From: Anseranas semipalmata
Taxonomy: Eukaryota; Chordata; Aves; Anseriformes; Anseranatidae
Assembly (NCBI GenBank): GCA_013399115.1
Contig: VXAA01003926.1
Coordinates: 241,105 to 305,104 of the forward strand
Reading direction: 5' to 3'
Length of the DNA: 64,000 bases
Positions 49,421 through 63,554 of the stretch are shown one piece after another (position 1 is the first letter of the stretch; every line of letters begins with the position of its first letter). The notes beneath the pieces were generated by a model, which saw only the letters and a list, made by a program, of their open reading frames with translations, was not told the origin of the DNA and did no database searches. The position numbers and the translations under genes were made by a program.

Positions 49421-50899
49421 GAAGCACCAAAATACCCAAACAGCATGGAAAAGGCAATGCAGGTGCCCCTGCTGCTCCTGCTTTTGATGCAGCTTAAGGG
49501 GATGTTCAACTAAATCAAGAGAACCAAGTCAAAAAGGAGGGGAGAAACTCTGTCACCCCAAGTTAATCTGTGGAACTTATACAGTTACATTACATAGGAT
49601 TGGGGTTTGGTTTTTGTTTTCATTATTCAAGTTCACCACTAAATGACACAGGAAAGGACAAAGCTTCCTGTATCATGGGGTTTCCTGATTATTGGGGAAT
49701 ACCGAATATCAGTGCAACCGAACTGTTGGTTTCTCTTCAGCAATCTCTGTCATATTACAGGGGAGCAGCTGCACCATCGCCAAACCTCCTCCTGTCTCCA
49801 CTTACCAGCACAGCCACAGGCCACCCTGGCTGTTACGTCCTCCCTATTCCTTCTGCGGATCTGCTAGTGCAGCGATCTGACCTTCACAGAGCACAGGCTA
49901 ACCAGGATGTGACAATATTCCTAATAGCATATACCTTATAGCCTGGGGATCAGCATCGGAGCTGGCCCGAGGACCTGGGAAGGCCTCATGTGGCATCTTG
50001 AGTTCTGATGACTTGGTGATGCTACCTTCCTCACAAGGGGCCTGGTCCTACAGCCATTTACATGTAACATTAACTCTCACATTCAGTTCAGCAGCCACTG
50101 AAATAAATGGAAAAACTCCACAATTCCCATGGGCACTGAGCAGGACTCGGAGGTAACCTCCAGGAACACCTGCATACCCATGTTTTCTGAATGGTAACCT
50201 ACTCTCACAAATATCCCAGCACAGCACCATCCACATCCCAAGCCATCCCAAGTCATGTTCAGCTAGTTACCATGCCACCCGCGGTGTTTGGGCTGCCCAA
50301 ACATTTAGAACGTTGTAGTACTGCAACACAAATAGAACAGCCCTTATTTTCCCCAAAATAACTAATGTTTCCATATCATCGGCGCACAGCAGCCAAGACG
50401 ACAAACTTCCGCTCAAACACGGGGATGGACACATGTAGGAATTGCTGAAATATTTCCTATTTCCTCAACATGTTCACTGGCTAGTGCATGCTGCGTACAC
50501 ACGGAGCAGCAGCTGAGCTGTCACCACGCCAGCACTCCGAGCTGAAACTGCCGAGAAGGGTGCCAGTAGGTTTGGGTCCCTTATTATCAGTCCTAATTAA
50601 CGTTCACACAGTGCCACAGATTAAAAATAAACGGCACCATCTTTGCACCCAAGGCTCCCGGGTTAAATCTAACAGCTGTGGATGTGAAAATAAGCAGCGC
50701 ACAAGGTCAGGGAAGGGGTTGCCATCAGTCACTTGACAGGCCAAGCCCTGATATCCAAGAAGGGACTGGGGCCCAGGCAGCACCAGCTGCAGAGGAGGAG
50801 GCTCCAGCCTGGTATTCCCTGGAGATGGCTCCTGCAGATTCTTCGTGGTCATTTTGCAGCAGAATATGTCCTGCACAGTGACTCCAGGACAGCCAGGAA

Positions 50900-51950
50900 C
50901 CATCCCGGGACGCCCGACTGTCCTCGCAGCAGAAATAGCAGGAGCGAGGGCTGTCCTTGCTGCTTCTAATTTAAGCAGTCCTGATCCTCCCAAAGCAGAG
51001 CGTACTCCTCTCCGGGTGACACCGCTTTATCTGCCCCCTTAGCCAGGGCACTCCTCGCACAGGAGCTGGGCGATGGCCAGGCACAAACAGGGGAAGAGCC
51101 GTGAGCGAGAGGTCCGGGCGCAGGAAGAGGCCTTGGCCAGCCGGGAGCTTTCACACAGCCGCTCCATTTACTCACTCTGAGATTTCACATCGAGACGCGT
51201 CTAAAGGTGGCAAACGTGGTTTCCTTTTCCCCACTCCACTTGCAGAAGATAGAAATGCTAAAATGCAGTACTACTGATGGAGGGACCTTGTAAAATATTA
51301 GGATCCTTAAGATAATGCACCTGATGACTGCTGCCACTAAAACCACCAGCAGTGAAGTATCTCATGGCGTTGACATTTATGCTGACACCCTTAGGTGCCA
51401 TATTTTAAACCCAACCGAGATTAAGCAGGTACTTTTCCCTATTCCCAGTTATTGTTCCAGGCTGTCTTCAAGCTCAGGCAGAACTGCATCAGTTGACACA
51501 CAAGTTAACACTTCCAGGCTTTCTTTACAGTCCTTCAGGACGAAAAAGGCCTGCACGACTGCCACAAAAATACCTCACGGCTCTGCAGTTATTTTAGGAA
51601 GCAAATTTATTGCAGGTAGATGGGTTGTGAAGCTGCTCTGTTCCACTTTGCGTTGCCTTCAGCGGTGCCCGGTGGAGATGGGCTGCAGATGAGCGAGGGG
51701 AATTTGTTTGCCACCGAGGCCACACGTTAAGGGAAGGATCTGCCCACAGAGCGTGCAGGGCCGGCGTGGGGCCCCCGGCCCGTCGGCGGGAAGCTGCGGG
51801 CCGACAGGAACGCCGTGCCCAGCACATGCCACGAGGCCCGGAGCAGCTGCCCATGAGAGATAGTGTTTTGTGGGACTCACCCGAGGCCTTCGCCCTGTCG
51901 CTGCTCCTCCTCTTTCGTTGCTTCAGCTCAGCAGGACCCGAGGAGAAAGC
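50900..51950. promoter_or_regulatory. CpG-rich intronic stretch (possible CpG island or alternative promoter)
   Basis: CpG dinucleotides are dense against a CpG-poor background. I count about 23 between 51660 and 51950, and further clusters lie at 51000-51200. A consensus-like donor, CTCGG|GTGAGT, is present on the - strand near 51880, the direction of REEP1 transcription. No coding start joins it in frame to REEP1 exon 2. It could be a noncoding first exon or promoter, an enhancer, or simply a GC-rich patch. Confidence 0.4.
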
Positions 51951-54900
51951 ACTGAGCTTTGTCCCAGCCCTTCACAGCCCACTGCTGCATTCAGACATGT
52001 TGGAGGAGAAGAAATAATTCATTCGAATGTGATACTGAGGGGAATAAAATCTGCGCCTTTTAGAGAAGGAAGCATTCTCTGCTACGTGACTGAGTCGGGA
52101 TCTTCACCGAGCTCCACAAAGGCAGGGCTTAGCATCTGTGTGCCCGTGATGTTTTCCCTACCCAGTACTGTCCCTATATTTCCTGCTCTGAGACCCCTGC
52201 CTTTTTTCCCAAGCCAAACAAATGGCGATTTGAAAACTAAGCAGTATGTTTTAAATGGGAAGGGCTGTTTTTTCTGACTCTGGAGAGAGGAATGTTTATG
52301 TGGAAAAAGGCTTTTTTAGAAGCACTGACATTATATTCCAGAGATGACAGATGGTTTAAAATCTGTTTTGTGAGTTAGCCTACAGATTTATGGTAGGCTC
52401 ATGGTACAAAAAGGAAAAGAAAGAGATATATAACCTAACCAAACTAATTTTTAAGCTAACAGGGTTATAAAACATGGAACGCACAGCAACAAAGAAGCTC
52501 TGCATTATTTTCATATAAAACCACAAAGATCATGCTGCAAGTATTATTTTGGAGTTATTTTAACTGATGCTACGTGAATCAACTTTTAGCACACTTAATC
52601 ACATACAGGAATCCCAATTTAGAGCATAATCGTACACTCTGTGTATCTTAAACTCAGTTCATGGAAGACTTTTGCCCTCGGACCTGAAGTGGTGCCACTG
52701 GCTGAGGAGCTGGTGAGAAACACAGAAGCTCCCGTTTGTCTGTTCCTCGCTGAGAGACACCTTTAGACTTCTACTGTTGTACTTGTGGGACAGAGAACAG
52801 GAATAAGAAATTACATCAAACTATAACTCATCCAAATTAGTGGCAACGTGATCTCCTTGGAGTAACATTGCTTTGGCTTCCCAGAGACTCAGTATTACTA
52901 GAAGTGCTTAATTGAGTGCAAGGAATATTTTAGCTGACCAATATAATTTAAAAAATGAGACTAAAAGACCCCAAATATTCAGCTGAAGCCATGAAAAATG
53001 TTGTTTTCTCATGGAATCACCATCAGTCCTGGGTTCCCAATGGTTCAACCCACTGACACAAATCAAGCAGTCCCAGGAAACCCTGGTTAAATCTCTACAC
53101 TAGCCCAGAAGAGCAGTTTGGTTTGGGAACAGGTATCAGGTATGGTCATGGTCAGCTTGGTGCAAAACAGCCTGAGGAGGAAATCTTACTGTTGTCTGGA
53201 CATTTCTATAAATATGCTAGTAAATGAACAATAAACAGCGTAACTCCTTCCATCAGTAACTGACCTTAACTTCTTCCATGTCTGATGATTCTACAACATT
53301 AACCCAAAAAACTAGAAGGCCAAACACTTGGAGGAACCAGCCACACAGAAAACATGTGGGACCCATCTTGGTCCTAAGCACGACGTTCTTCCAGACCTGG
53401 GTATCTAACTCCTAGTTAAGTTTAAAAAATAAAAACAAAACAAGAAACCATTTTAAAACACCTTTTCTCATTTTGATAACACATTTCAAACAAGGATTTC
53501 AAAGTGCTTTATAAATATTAGTGACCTGAGAAGCAAGCAGGTTGCATGTTCATTGATTTCTGATTATTTCTATTTCATCAATGTTTTATCTCGAATTTAA
53601 ATGATAGGGACAGTGAGACCCACTTGAAAATATACAGGACATGGACAATACCCAGTTCTAAGCTCCAGTTTTAAAGCAAGAGTGTAGGAAAACTAACGCA
53701 AGATGATTCCACAGGTAATTTCACAACATTAGGACCATCTCAATCCTTTCGTTAGTAGCGGAATGAGAATGCCACATACTATATTTAACAGCTGCAGGGT
53801 TGTAGGGAGTTCACAGGCCACGCAAAATACTTTTCTCCTTATGGCCCACAGACACAGATTGGTATTTCTTCTGGCTACTGTAGCAACATTTTAGGGAGAG
53901 GCTGGGCACCTGCCTTTTTACTAGGACCTGCATAATTTATAAAAAATAAAGTAAAGAAAGGAAAATGAGACACTGGCATACAGCTTGAAAAAGACAGACT
54001 CCTAGTCTTTTCTCGTACGCATTTAACAAGAATTTCTAGTGTGGATTTAATTGAGTTCCTTCCTCTAGGGTCATTTCTCATTTCATTCATCCTTTTTAAT
54101 CCTTCCATTTTATGTGGATAACAACAGCATCTTAATGAAATGCATGGTACAGCTGAGATAAACAAGGAGGGAGAGATCCCCAGCTGGAGCTAAACTGATA
54201 CAGAGCAGCCTCCAGCCTAACCTAGACATAAAGGAGAGGAAATCAGAAGGAAACAAGCCTCTGTACTGAAGCCATGGATCACTAATGAATAATCAATCAG
54301 AGCTCCTGGCTACACCTCCGAATTCAGCTTCAACTATCAGCAACATTATTTGTCTCTAATTAAAAGAAATTAGAAGGAAAATGACCATTTAGTGGGTAAT
54401 CCTAAATCACAGTGTTAGCATACAGGATAAAAAAACGGGCTCCACACACACAAAGGAGCACAGAGGCACAAGGGTGGCGGGGGGAGCCCAGGTAACAACC
54501 AGCACCCCCGGGGCTGTCCCAGGGCAGCATCAGCCCCCGGGGCTGACACCCATCCCCGTGAGTCAACGGGAGAAGCTCTCCAGAGCACCCTAGACCAGAG
54601 CAGTTTCTGCCTACGGGGGCATGAGACTCTTAACTGGATGCGTGGGCAGGCAGTGGACTCAGGCTCACATGTGAAATGAAGAGCATGCCAACTTGAGGGT
54701 ACAGTAGCACTCTGGTCTTGTTTCACAGCTTATTCCTTCACATACTAGCCCACAGCGGTCAGGATGTAAAATACCTACTGGATCTCCCAGTTTTCTCCTG
54801 AAAAATATATGGGATGGCTTCTGAGCTACCAAGGAGCTTCATCACTAGTGCTCACTAGAGAGCAGGAGAACTTCCTCCAGGGTTGACTCCAGAGGAACCA

Positions 54901-55169
54901 GGCTCACCCAGCACCTAAGGAGCAGCACAGATCCCCCGCTAGATGTACATCTTCAGAGCATTTCTCTAGTCACAACAAACAGCAGATTAGAAATTTAAAA
55001 AAGGCCATCCACCAAACCAAACCATTGTAAACATCTCTCTTCCCCACACTTTCCCATCTGAGAAGAGAAATACCAAACCCATGTGACAGATATCATTTAG
55101 TGTGCTACTGGAAGCTGTTCACGTGAAAGAATGGTGGGTGTAATCCAACAAATAGAAATGTGCCCTTTA

Positions 55170-55620
55170 GAATGGAATCACAGAGAAATTTAGGTAGGAA
55201 GGGTCCTCTACAAGTCTTTAATCCAAAACAGGACCAACTCTGAGGTTACATCAGGTTGCTCAGGACCTTGTCCAGTCAAATTTTGAGTATATTCAAGATT
55301 TCACCATCTCTGGGCCCCTGTTCTAGTGTTTGATTATCCGCACCTTGAAGAATGTTTTTCTTTGTATCTAAATTGAATTTCATTTACTGCAACTTGAGTC
55401 TCTTGCCTCTCACCTTTTTGCGGTGCAGGTCCACAAAAAGCCTGGCTCTAGCTTCTCTGTAATAACCCATTAGGTCTTTGAAAACAGCAATAAGATTTCC
55501 CTTCAGTCTTTCTTCTTCAGGCTGAACAAACTCAACCCATTCACCTCTCCTGGTGCACCATGTGCTCCAGCCCCTAATGGTCTTGTGTCCTTCCGCTGGA
55601 CTTACTGAACTTTGCTGATC
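55170..55620 (-). mobile_element. Older CR1 LINE copy, 3' part (outer element)
   Basis: Read on the - strand this ends with the CR1 tail (CTACCTAAATTTCTCTGTGATTCCATT on -). Going inward it has the reverse transcriptase C-terminal region, badly decayed. The match breaks at about 55620, where a fresh CR1 tail begins, and resumes at about 56216. Confidence 0.75.
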
Positions 55621-56215
55621 ACAGAACCACAGAGTGGCTGAGGTTGGCAGGGACCTCTGGGTCCTTCTGCTCCAAGCCCTACTCCAGCAGGGTGCCCAGC
55701 ACCACGTCCAGGCAGCTTTTGGAGATCCCCAAGGAGAAGACCCCATAACCTCTGGGCAACCTGTGCCAGGACTCCGGCACCCGCCCAGCACAGAAGTGCT
55801 GCCTGGTGGTCAGAGGGAGCCTCCTGGGCTCCAGCTTGTGCCCAGCGCCTCTTGTCCTGGCACTGGGCACCATGAAAAGAGCCTGGCTCCATCCTCTTTG
55901 CACCTCCCTTCAGGTATTTATACACATTGGTGAGATCCCCCTGAGCCTCCTCTTCTCCTTTTCTCCAAGCTCTCCCAGCCTCTCCTCACAGGAGAGGTGC
56001 TCCAGTTCCTCGGTCATCTTGGTGGCCCTCCGCTGGACTCTCCCTAGTATGTCCATGGCTCTCTTGTACTGGGAGGGCCCAGAACTGGACCCAGTACTCC
56101 AGGTGAGGCCTCACCAGTGCTGAGTAAAGGGGAAGGATCAACTGCTGGCAATGCTTTGCTAATGCAGCCAAGAATACCATAAACCTTAGCAGGAAGGACA
56201 CATCGCTACCTCATT
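55621..56215 (-). mobile_element. Younger CR1 LINE inserted into the older copy
   Basis: On + it begins ACAGAACCACAGAGTGGCTG then AGGTTGGCAGGGACCTCTGG, the reverse complement of a CR1 3' end. It continues through the region coding RRATKM-like and YWVQFWALP motifs (frames at 55986-56201 and 55602-55925 on -). It is better preserved than its flanks but frame-broken. It is 5'-truncated near 56215. Confidence 0.82.
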
Positions 56216-56350
56216 GATGCTCTCCTTACACTAGGGAGACCCAAGCTGGACACATACTCCAGCCAGATACTGCCTCTCAATTGCCAAATAGAGGAGGAAA
56301 AAATCATTGAGTCTGCTGGTTAACCCTCTCACTAAACCAACCTTGTATCC
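56216..56350 (-). mobile_element. Older CR1 LINE copy, continuation
   Basis: CACTAGGGAGACCCAAGCTG, then GACACATACTCCAG and AATTGCCAAATAGAGGAGG, continues the outer CR1 exactly where the first part stopped: after the segment GGACT.ACT.AACTTTGCTGAT comes the expected GTACTGGGGAGCCCAAGCTGG-like part. The far border is approximate. Confidence 0.6.
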
Positions 56351-59220
56351 AGATCTGGAGAAGAACTGCACTGCACCCTTCCCTTCATCGGAGGTGCAGA
56401 AGAGCCAGGGACTCTCTCCCTGAATGAGGAGACTTCTCCTTGCAGCTTGGAGATCTGTCTTGCTCAGTCCTTTTCTTTGCAAGCGGAGCTCTCCCCAGGG
56501 AGCTAAGCAGGCGTCCTGCTATGGCAATACTGGAAGTCACACTGCAGCAGGACTCTGAAAATGCTCCTCTCAGCCTGCTCCCAATGAGCTGTGTACAGAG
56601 CTCACTTAGCCACCTGTAAAACCAAACCTGACTGCCCAGGGAAATACGTGTAGAACAGCACCACATTGTCCGAATTCTGGGATTTAACGTGGACTTGTCT
56701 GCCATTAGCAAGAGCATTAAAAAGGGGGTGAGGGAGATAAAGTGAATATTTATGAACACTTCTTACTTTCTCTTGTGAGCTAGAAGAACAGCTAGGTTTC
56801 CCCTTATCTCCACACCACATATTTACAGTGTAAGCTTTTGTGTCATTTACTGTGCAGCATCACTGCAAAATGTAATGGGTTTATGGTAATGCTGTCGCAC
56901 GACCTACTCTTGCATAAAGCCACTAGTAGGGAGGTCATTATCAGCTTGTTCACTTCTATGCCAAACTCCATAGCCCATGGCACGTATTTGGAGATAAAAT
57001 GACACATCCTTTCTTTGCTGGAGCTGGGAACCTCATAGCAAAAGTTAATTACCCATACACATGCCTAATAGCCATGCTACAATCATTTTTAAAAGGAGCC
57101 GAGGCTGCAATGTCCAGCGAAGCCTCACTTGAGCAGAAATATGATTTAAAGGGCTTCCTTAAATGACAATCTCCAACACAGTGTGTAAAACCAACCTTCA
57201 GAAGTTGGAGAATCATATTTTCCAGGTTAAATGCAGAAAGGTTAAATGAAACTGAGTCTAAGAAGACTTATACTCAGCGTTTTCAAAGGGTTCACCTATG
57301 TTAGTAAGAGGACAAGTACACACCCCAGGATTCAGGAAGCTTTAATTTCTCTCACCCACTAATTCAAAAGGATTTTCAGGACTATTGCTGGGTGCACAGC
57401 AAGACCGTAGGCACAGAAATATGAATGTCTTTAAAAGTCTTACCATCCTCAATTAGTTTTCTCCAAGCCTTTGAGAAATAGTTAAGTTTGGCTGAGTATT
57501 CCCCCAGTTGGGCATTCATCACGCAGTACCATGCACAACTTGCATCTGTTGTGCCTTTAACTTGCTCATTTTGAGCAGGACATTGTCACTTGTTCTGCCT
57601 TGGAGCATACCAGCATACTGTGTGGGTGAACACCTCGTGCCTAATACACCTCTGGGGAGGAGATGTGGTTGCATAGCCGCTAAAATTCCTGTCGCTCCCT
57701 CAGCAACACTTACATGTTGCCCAGAACCACAGCAAAAGTTAAAAATTTCTGCTTTACAATTCACTTTGCAGGTACGTGACAGATATAACTTACGCAGTTT
57801 GCACAGGGTTGTAAAATACCTTTGTTCTTTGTACAAGGAGTATATATGTACAAATGTATACTTTAAGACAGAAATGTTAGAATTTAGACACATTTCCTCA
57901 GCACTCTGGGATGTTTCATAAGATGCAAGGCTTCCCTTCTCAACCTTGGAATCTCTCATCTCTTCATTTCTATTTAACTTTCCTACATCATCCACAACTG
58001 AATATTCTTCTGGTACAAGACCATGACTCTTTCCCAGCTCCTCTCAAATCATTTTATCTCATTAACTATCTCCAGGTTTTACACTTCTTGACCAACATCT
58101 GATTTCTTTGTTTAATTCCTAGTGTTTTCCTACCTTACCATAGTTTAAACACTTTCCTGTTACACCAAGGACTCTAGATTTCAGTCCCTGTAGTGTTCAA
58201 TAAGTAAAGGGTAAGACAAAGGAAGGGGTTTCCTTCAGCTTCCACCAATTTTCCTGCCACTACTACTGTTCACCATGGTTTATAAATTTAACAACCATCT
58301 ACTACAGAGAGTGCAGGAAAGACTTAATGGCAAGGACTGGTAGGAAGCATCTCACGGCACAGCACTTCATACTGAGAACTTCACTACCTCAACTGGAATT
58401 CATAGATTTCACATAAATAGATTCCCAGGGTAAAAACCTTCAGAGAAGCTCAAGACAATATGCACTTTTTCAGAGATGACGAATATCTACAGGTTCCACT
58501 CATCTTGCTGGAAATCAAATGCTTTTCACCACTGGAAATCAGCAGCTTGGTCACAGCCCAAGTAGAGTCAATGTGAAACTTAGAAACAGAAGTTGCAATT
58601 TCCAGGCTGTGCTTCTGTGCCAGCCTTTATCACCTCCACCATTACACTCGGATGATCTCACTCTGTGAGCCCTGCTTAGTACTTCAGTACTGCCAATACT
58701 CACATTTGTGTATTTAATCTCATCAGGTGATTTCTTGGAAGTGATTAGAGGAACATCTCAGTTCAAAATAAATTCTCAGACTTAATGGTTTCCCAGAAAA
58801 GAGCATGCAAACATTCTTGCAGGTTTAGAGAACAAATCAGAGGTTCTGGCACATAATATATAAGTACGTATTATAAAAGTCAGGATTTTAAATCCAGTCT
58901 CATGATTTGGTGAAGGGTTTTGACTAAGTTTTTTTTAAATGCTTCAGACAGCAAGATTGCTGCCCAGATATTCAATCTTTGTTCTGACAGGAGATGTCAT
59001 GTTCCCATTTGCGTTCAATTTTAATCTCTCCCAGACTTCTTGTATCTTTGTAAATTTTAGGCTTTGGCTGAGAGCATTAGACAGTAAGAGCGATGAGCCA
59101 TGCCACTGTGTTCTGTGCCGCATTTCCCCAAACACAAATGCATTCAGATCAAGGCCTGTGACACAGGTATAGCTCCATTCTCATACTGTGAGGAATACCT
59201 CTTTATTTAGGGCTTGAATT

Positions 59221-59263
59221 AAAAAAAACAAACAAACAACAACAACAACAAAAAAAACAAAAC
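59221..59263 (+). repeat. (CAA)n/(CAAA)n A-rich simple repeat
   Basis: A-rich run with CAAA and CAA units and two pure A blocks. No attached SINE or LINE was recognised. Confidence 0.85.
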
Positions 59264-60021
59264 AGTGTATTGTACAATTAAGAATGGTAAAGGTTTTGGC
59301 ATAGTGACTTCACCTTCCTTCCCTTCTCACCTTCTCTTACACATATATAACTTGCAGCTGGCAGCTACTCAAAATATAACATGAAATATAAACTGAGGCT
59401 TAGGAGCCAGATGGAGACTTCACAGAAATAACTTTAGAGGAAAGCAAAGCGAAAGGTAGCCAGTGCTTCCAAGTCCATTACAGAGATTTCTAAGCAAGCA
59501 GCTGCTCGAGAAGGCAGCTTGTACTTTTTGTGGGAACACCCACACTGCCTGCTATCTTATGTACGTTTTTCCATCACTTCTTATCCATTGTAATACGCTG
59601 GTTTAAATGCCACAGTCCAGTGTTTGTTCTCCTTCCCAGACAAGAAGATTCACCCAGAAGCAGGACAAGTGCCACTCTCCAGAAACAAAGCATCGCTATT
59701 TGAAGTGAAATGGTTAATTGTTTCAACTGCGACATGTTGCTGAAGTGTGCGCTGTGAACTGGATCTTTACAGACTGCAGCCATTTATGGACCGACTGCCT
59801 GGACTGAGGTTTCTTGGTTTCAAGAATATACCTAAAGCACAACAGTGTTTTGAATAGGGATCTGATTTGTTACGGCCAAGTATCTGCAAACCTCAGCAGA
59901 ATAATAATTGAAAAGAATACAGAGCTATTCCACTGGCTGTAGAGCACATCTGAGTGCAAAAACCTCAGGGCACACTACAGCAAGAAGAGGAAAACTATCT
60001 AGTCTATATATAAATTCTAGA

Positions 60022-60040
60022 GGAGAGAGAGAGAGAGAAA
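60022..60040 (+). repeat. (GA)n dinucleotide repeat
   Basis: About eight GA units, too short to be called a major microsatellite. Confidence 0.85.
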
Positions 60041-61774
60041 TGTTTTACAGAGTAGATTTACGTGGGATTAACTATGAATCTTACACAAACCACAAGGAAT
60101 GCCAACTAGTTCAGATTTCAGTACCATGCAAAATCTGGCATAGTATTTATGCACTTAGAATGCATGTCCTGACTCATGGAGAGCAGGAAAAGTTCTTTCA
60201 TTCTGGCTGTGGGTAGTCTCTCAACCAGCTCTGCTCATTCTGCACTGATCTAGGAATAACCTGTAGAAATATGCATGGGGTCTGTATCATCAGTGACGTA
60301 TGTCGCATCCTCTCGGCCCTTGGAAATGGCTGTCGGCAGGCCCTTGAGATTCCCAACTCTGCAAAGCAGCACTGAAATTGATTTAAGATAGCCAGGATCT
60401 TGACTCACACAAGCTAAGAGCTAACCGCAGCAGGCCGTGGTTAGCTAGCACGCTGCAGCGTGTGGCACCCTCCGTAACAGGTCTTCGCACAATGGTGCAG
60501 GGATGAAGTATGGGAGCTGAAAGAGTTTCTCCCTGTCTGACACCAAGTAGTTTATAAAATATGCTTGGGTGGTCTGCAATAAGTCCCTAAGATTCCTTCA
60601 ACTGATTTAAAGAGAGGTGGTCACACTCCTCACCAGCTTTCAGTGGGTACCAATGCTTATTAGAAGCTCGGTAATGAAGCTCCACAGAGGGCTCCAGATC
60701 TGAGGTCACACATATCTTGGTAACAGGCTTTGGGTTGGCACATCTGATGGGCTTTGGTTGCTGAAGCACAGGCAAAGCCATCTGACAACCTAGTGATGAA
60801 ATTCCCAACACTGAGGTGAAGGAGAGGATAGGATAACCGTCCTGACAGAAACATGTCTTTGGCAGCCCTCTGCCCTCAGTCAGTCACCCCCCAAAGACAC
60901 CGCTTGACGTGGGGCTCATAAGGAACAAAAGTCTTCCGTTGTCTTGAACTGGCCAACTTCCATTGTACAATATCCAATCTTCCAGGACCCACTGGCATCC
61001 CCTGCAAGGCCCTCTCCATTCCAGGCCACAAACACAACCTTGGGATTCTCACCTGGGCAGATTCACACCGCTCACTGACTTCAGCAGAGCTGCCCCAGTT
61101 TACACAAGTTGAAGCCCTCGTGTTGCCTTAGGAATAAGAAAATGATTGAGGTTTGCACTGAATCAGCATTTTCCAGCTATTTATTCCCTCTGTCTGCAAA
61201 ACATCCACCCTTGATCCTTTCAGGTTTACCACAAGCTAGGACTGGTAATTTTTGTGGCAGCTCTTGTTAAAATTTGGCAGTGCACCACTTAGTCTAATTC
61301 CATTGACAAAACAGAGGACCTGCAATTATTTCAGATATGAACTGTTTTTTTTTTTCCCTCATTTACTGCATTACTTTTGTTAGAAGATTACATTGAGAAC
61401 TTTTCTACTAAATTACACCTTTTCTGTGGTGTTGTTTGGTTGATGACTTCTCACTTCACAAGGATTCTGTACTCTGATCACATGCCTGTAAGGCTTTTTT
61501 GAATCTATAACATGATACACTTATTTGATTGCTAGACCAGAGAAAAGGATTTGGTGCAATTCCCGTCTAAAAACCTCCAAATCTTCTCAGTGAATGTGTG
61601 GTTAATCAATTACCTCTAAGTCTTCAGGTGCTAGACTGTCATAACAAATTCCCATCTAATAGTCAGCTGTAATGGAAAAAAACAGCTCCAAAGATCTCAA
61701 AATGCTACCCAAATATTGATGAAACGAGCATATCTAATGCTGTGAGATAGGAGATTACTAGCATAGACACAATT

Positions 61775-61830
61775 ATAGACAGCAAGGCACAGAGATTCCA
61801 GTAGACCTGTTCAAGATTACCGTGGTAGTT
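61775..61830 (-). repeat. MIR-like SINE core fragment
   Basis: CAAGGCACAGAGATTCCAGT then AGACCTGTTCAAGATTACCG resembles GAGGCACAGAGAGGTTAAGT..CTTGCCCAAGGTCAC, the reverse-strand MIR core. It is diverged. Confidence 0.4.
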
Positions 61831-63554
61831 TGTTTTATAGATATATGCCAGTTATAGCTATATACACCTACAGGTATGGATATAGGGTATGATATATCCA
61901 TAGAGAAACGATATACTAAGAAAGGATCATTAGATTGTGGTTTCTTCCTACACCATTAGAGTCAGCAGGGGATTGGTTTAGCTGACTGCAGGGTGACGGC
62001 TATAAAAAGAGGTTAGCACAACATGACAAATGAGAGAAAATTTCAACATTTATGCAGGAAACTATTTACCCTTATTTCATTGTCTATGTTTTTAAGGGAT
62101 CTGTTTTAAAATAACAGCTTTCTCTCTGTGTTTGATCCTACAAGAAAGACCCTTTCTGTATATAGGACAGCAGAGTGTGTTGCCATGGAAATTATGATGA
62201 TCTACTTAAATTCAACAAATCAAGCCTTATGGGGTATATTCTCTTGAGTATCTCAATTTAATTATTCATGTTCTTTCTAAATAGCAACATCTTTCTGTTT
62301 TGACCAAAATCTTTATAAGCAGAGTGAAAACAGTAAGCCTGGAAAGTGGAATCCTTTGTTTGGCTGCAAAACAGGTGCAATTGAGCCAGGGAAGATGCAA
62401 ACAGCCCCCAGCCTGCCCTGCCAATGTGCTTCGGCTCAGAGCTAGATGGATCATCGGAAGTCTCATTTCAGTGCCTGTGCCTATCACGTCCCTGGCCTCT
62501 CTGCTGTGATTTGCAGCAAAAATACCGGCTGGGATAGTGTTTTTAGATTGTTTGTGGGTTTGTTTGTTTTTGCAGAAGCACGTGTTCAGTGGAATCTAAA
62601 CACTGATCATCAACTCATTTCCATACAGCCACCCGTCTTGTGCTCATTCTCCAGCCATGCATACCCAGCGAACCCATTCAATCTTTCCCCACAGAGTATA
62701 TCACCAAACCCAAAGCCTTTCAGCCTCAGCACAGCTCCAGCATCCATCTTCCTCCTTCAAGTGTCACCATGAATTCTGCAGGTAGATTTTAGGAGCCAGA
62801 TGGTGTTATTCAGGATGATCTAACACTGGGGATCAGATAAATCGTTGCTTGTGGGTCACATAATAGGGGAGGCTTATAGGTCTAAGTTTAGACATGCACA
62901 GACGCAGTCCAGCTCTTGTGTTTCCCATGTCACCCTCCCGTGCCCCCAGCAGAAGAGGCAGCAGGACAAGCAGAACCCTTCCACAAGCAGGATGCGGCTC
63001 GAGAGCCTCGAATTGCTCATCCACAAAAGGGCCCAAGGCAGAGCACAGCCCAGAGCAGCCCTGCAGGAGCTCCCCGAAGCTGAGCAGCTCCCTTACCACT
63101 GCGGCTGGTTAACGTGACCCGCAGCCTGGGTAAGCTGCTCTCGCCACACGCTGAAGGCAGGAAGGCAAAGGTAGCCATGAAATGTTGTGATGACAGGAAA
63201 AGATCTCCCTCCTCTCATTGCTCGGCTCTTATTCCTGAGCTGGGTGCTTCCCATCTATCCTTCCTAGAAGGGTATTCCTCTTGCTTCATGAAATGCCGCT
63301 TAAGATTCCCGGTTTCACTCCTCCACCACTGCTTCTCAGAGGCTGACAGAATCAGGAGAGCTCTGCCACAAGAGCGGCCAGTCCACACAAAACATCCCAG
63401 AGCACCTCCAAACTTTTGACCATCTGGTTTGGGAAATTCCAGCTCAATATTATTATTTACATTGCACGCCAATTCTAGCCCAGAGAGTGCTCCTCATGCC
63501 CACAGCAGGGTATACCACATGTAAAGCAGAACCGATCGTTTTGATGGACATAAG

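Noticed and set aside
51594..51880. - strand open frames in the CpG-rich stretch
   Set aside because: Arg/Ala/Pro-rich reading is expected from GC-rich DNA, and none joins REEP1 exon 2 in frame.
55384..55791. 135-codon - strand open frame and overlapping frames to 56201
   Set aside because: These are pieces of the nested CR1 reverse transcriptase, described as mobile elements instead of genes.
57508..57995. Overlapping open frames of 137 (+) and 158 (-) codons
   Set aside because: Both strands are open over the same stretch, neither resembles a known family, and no splice or start context supports either.
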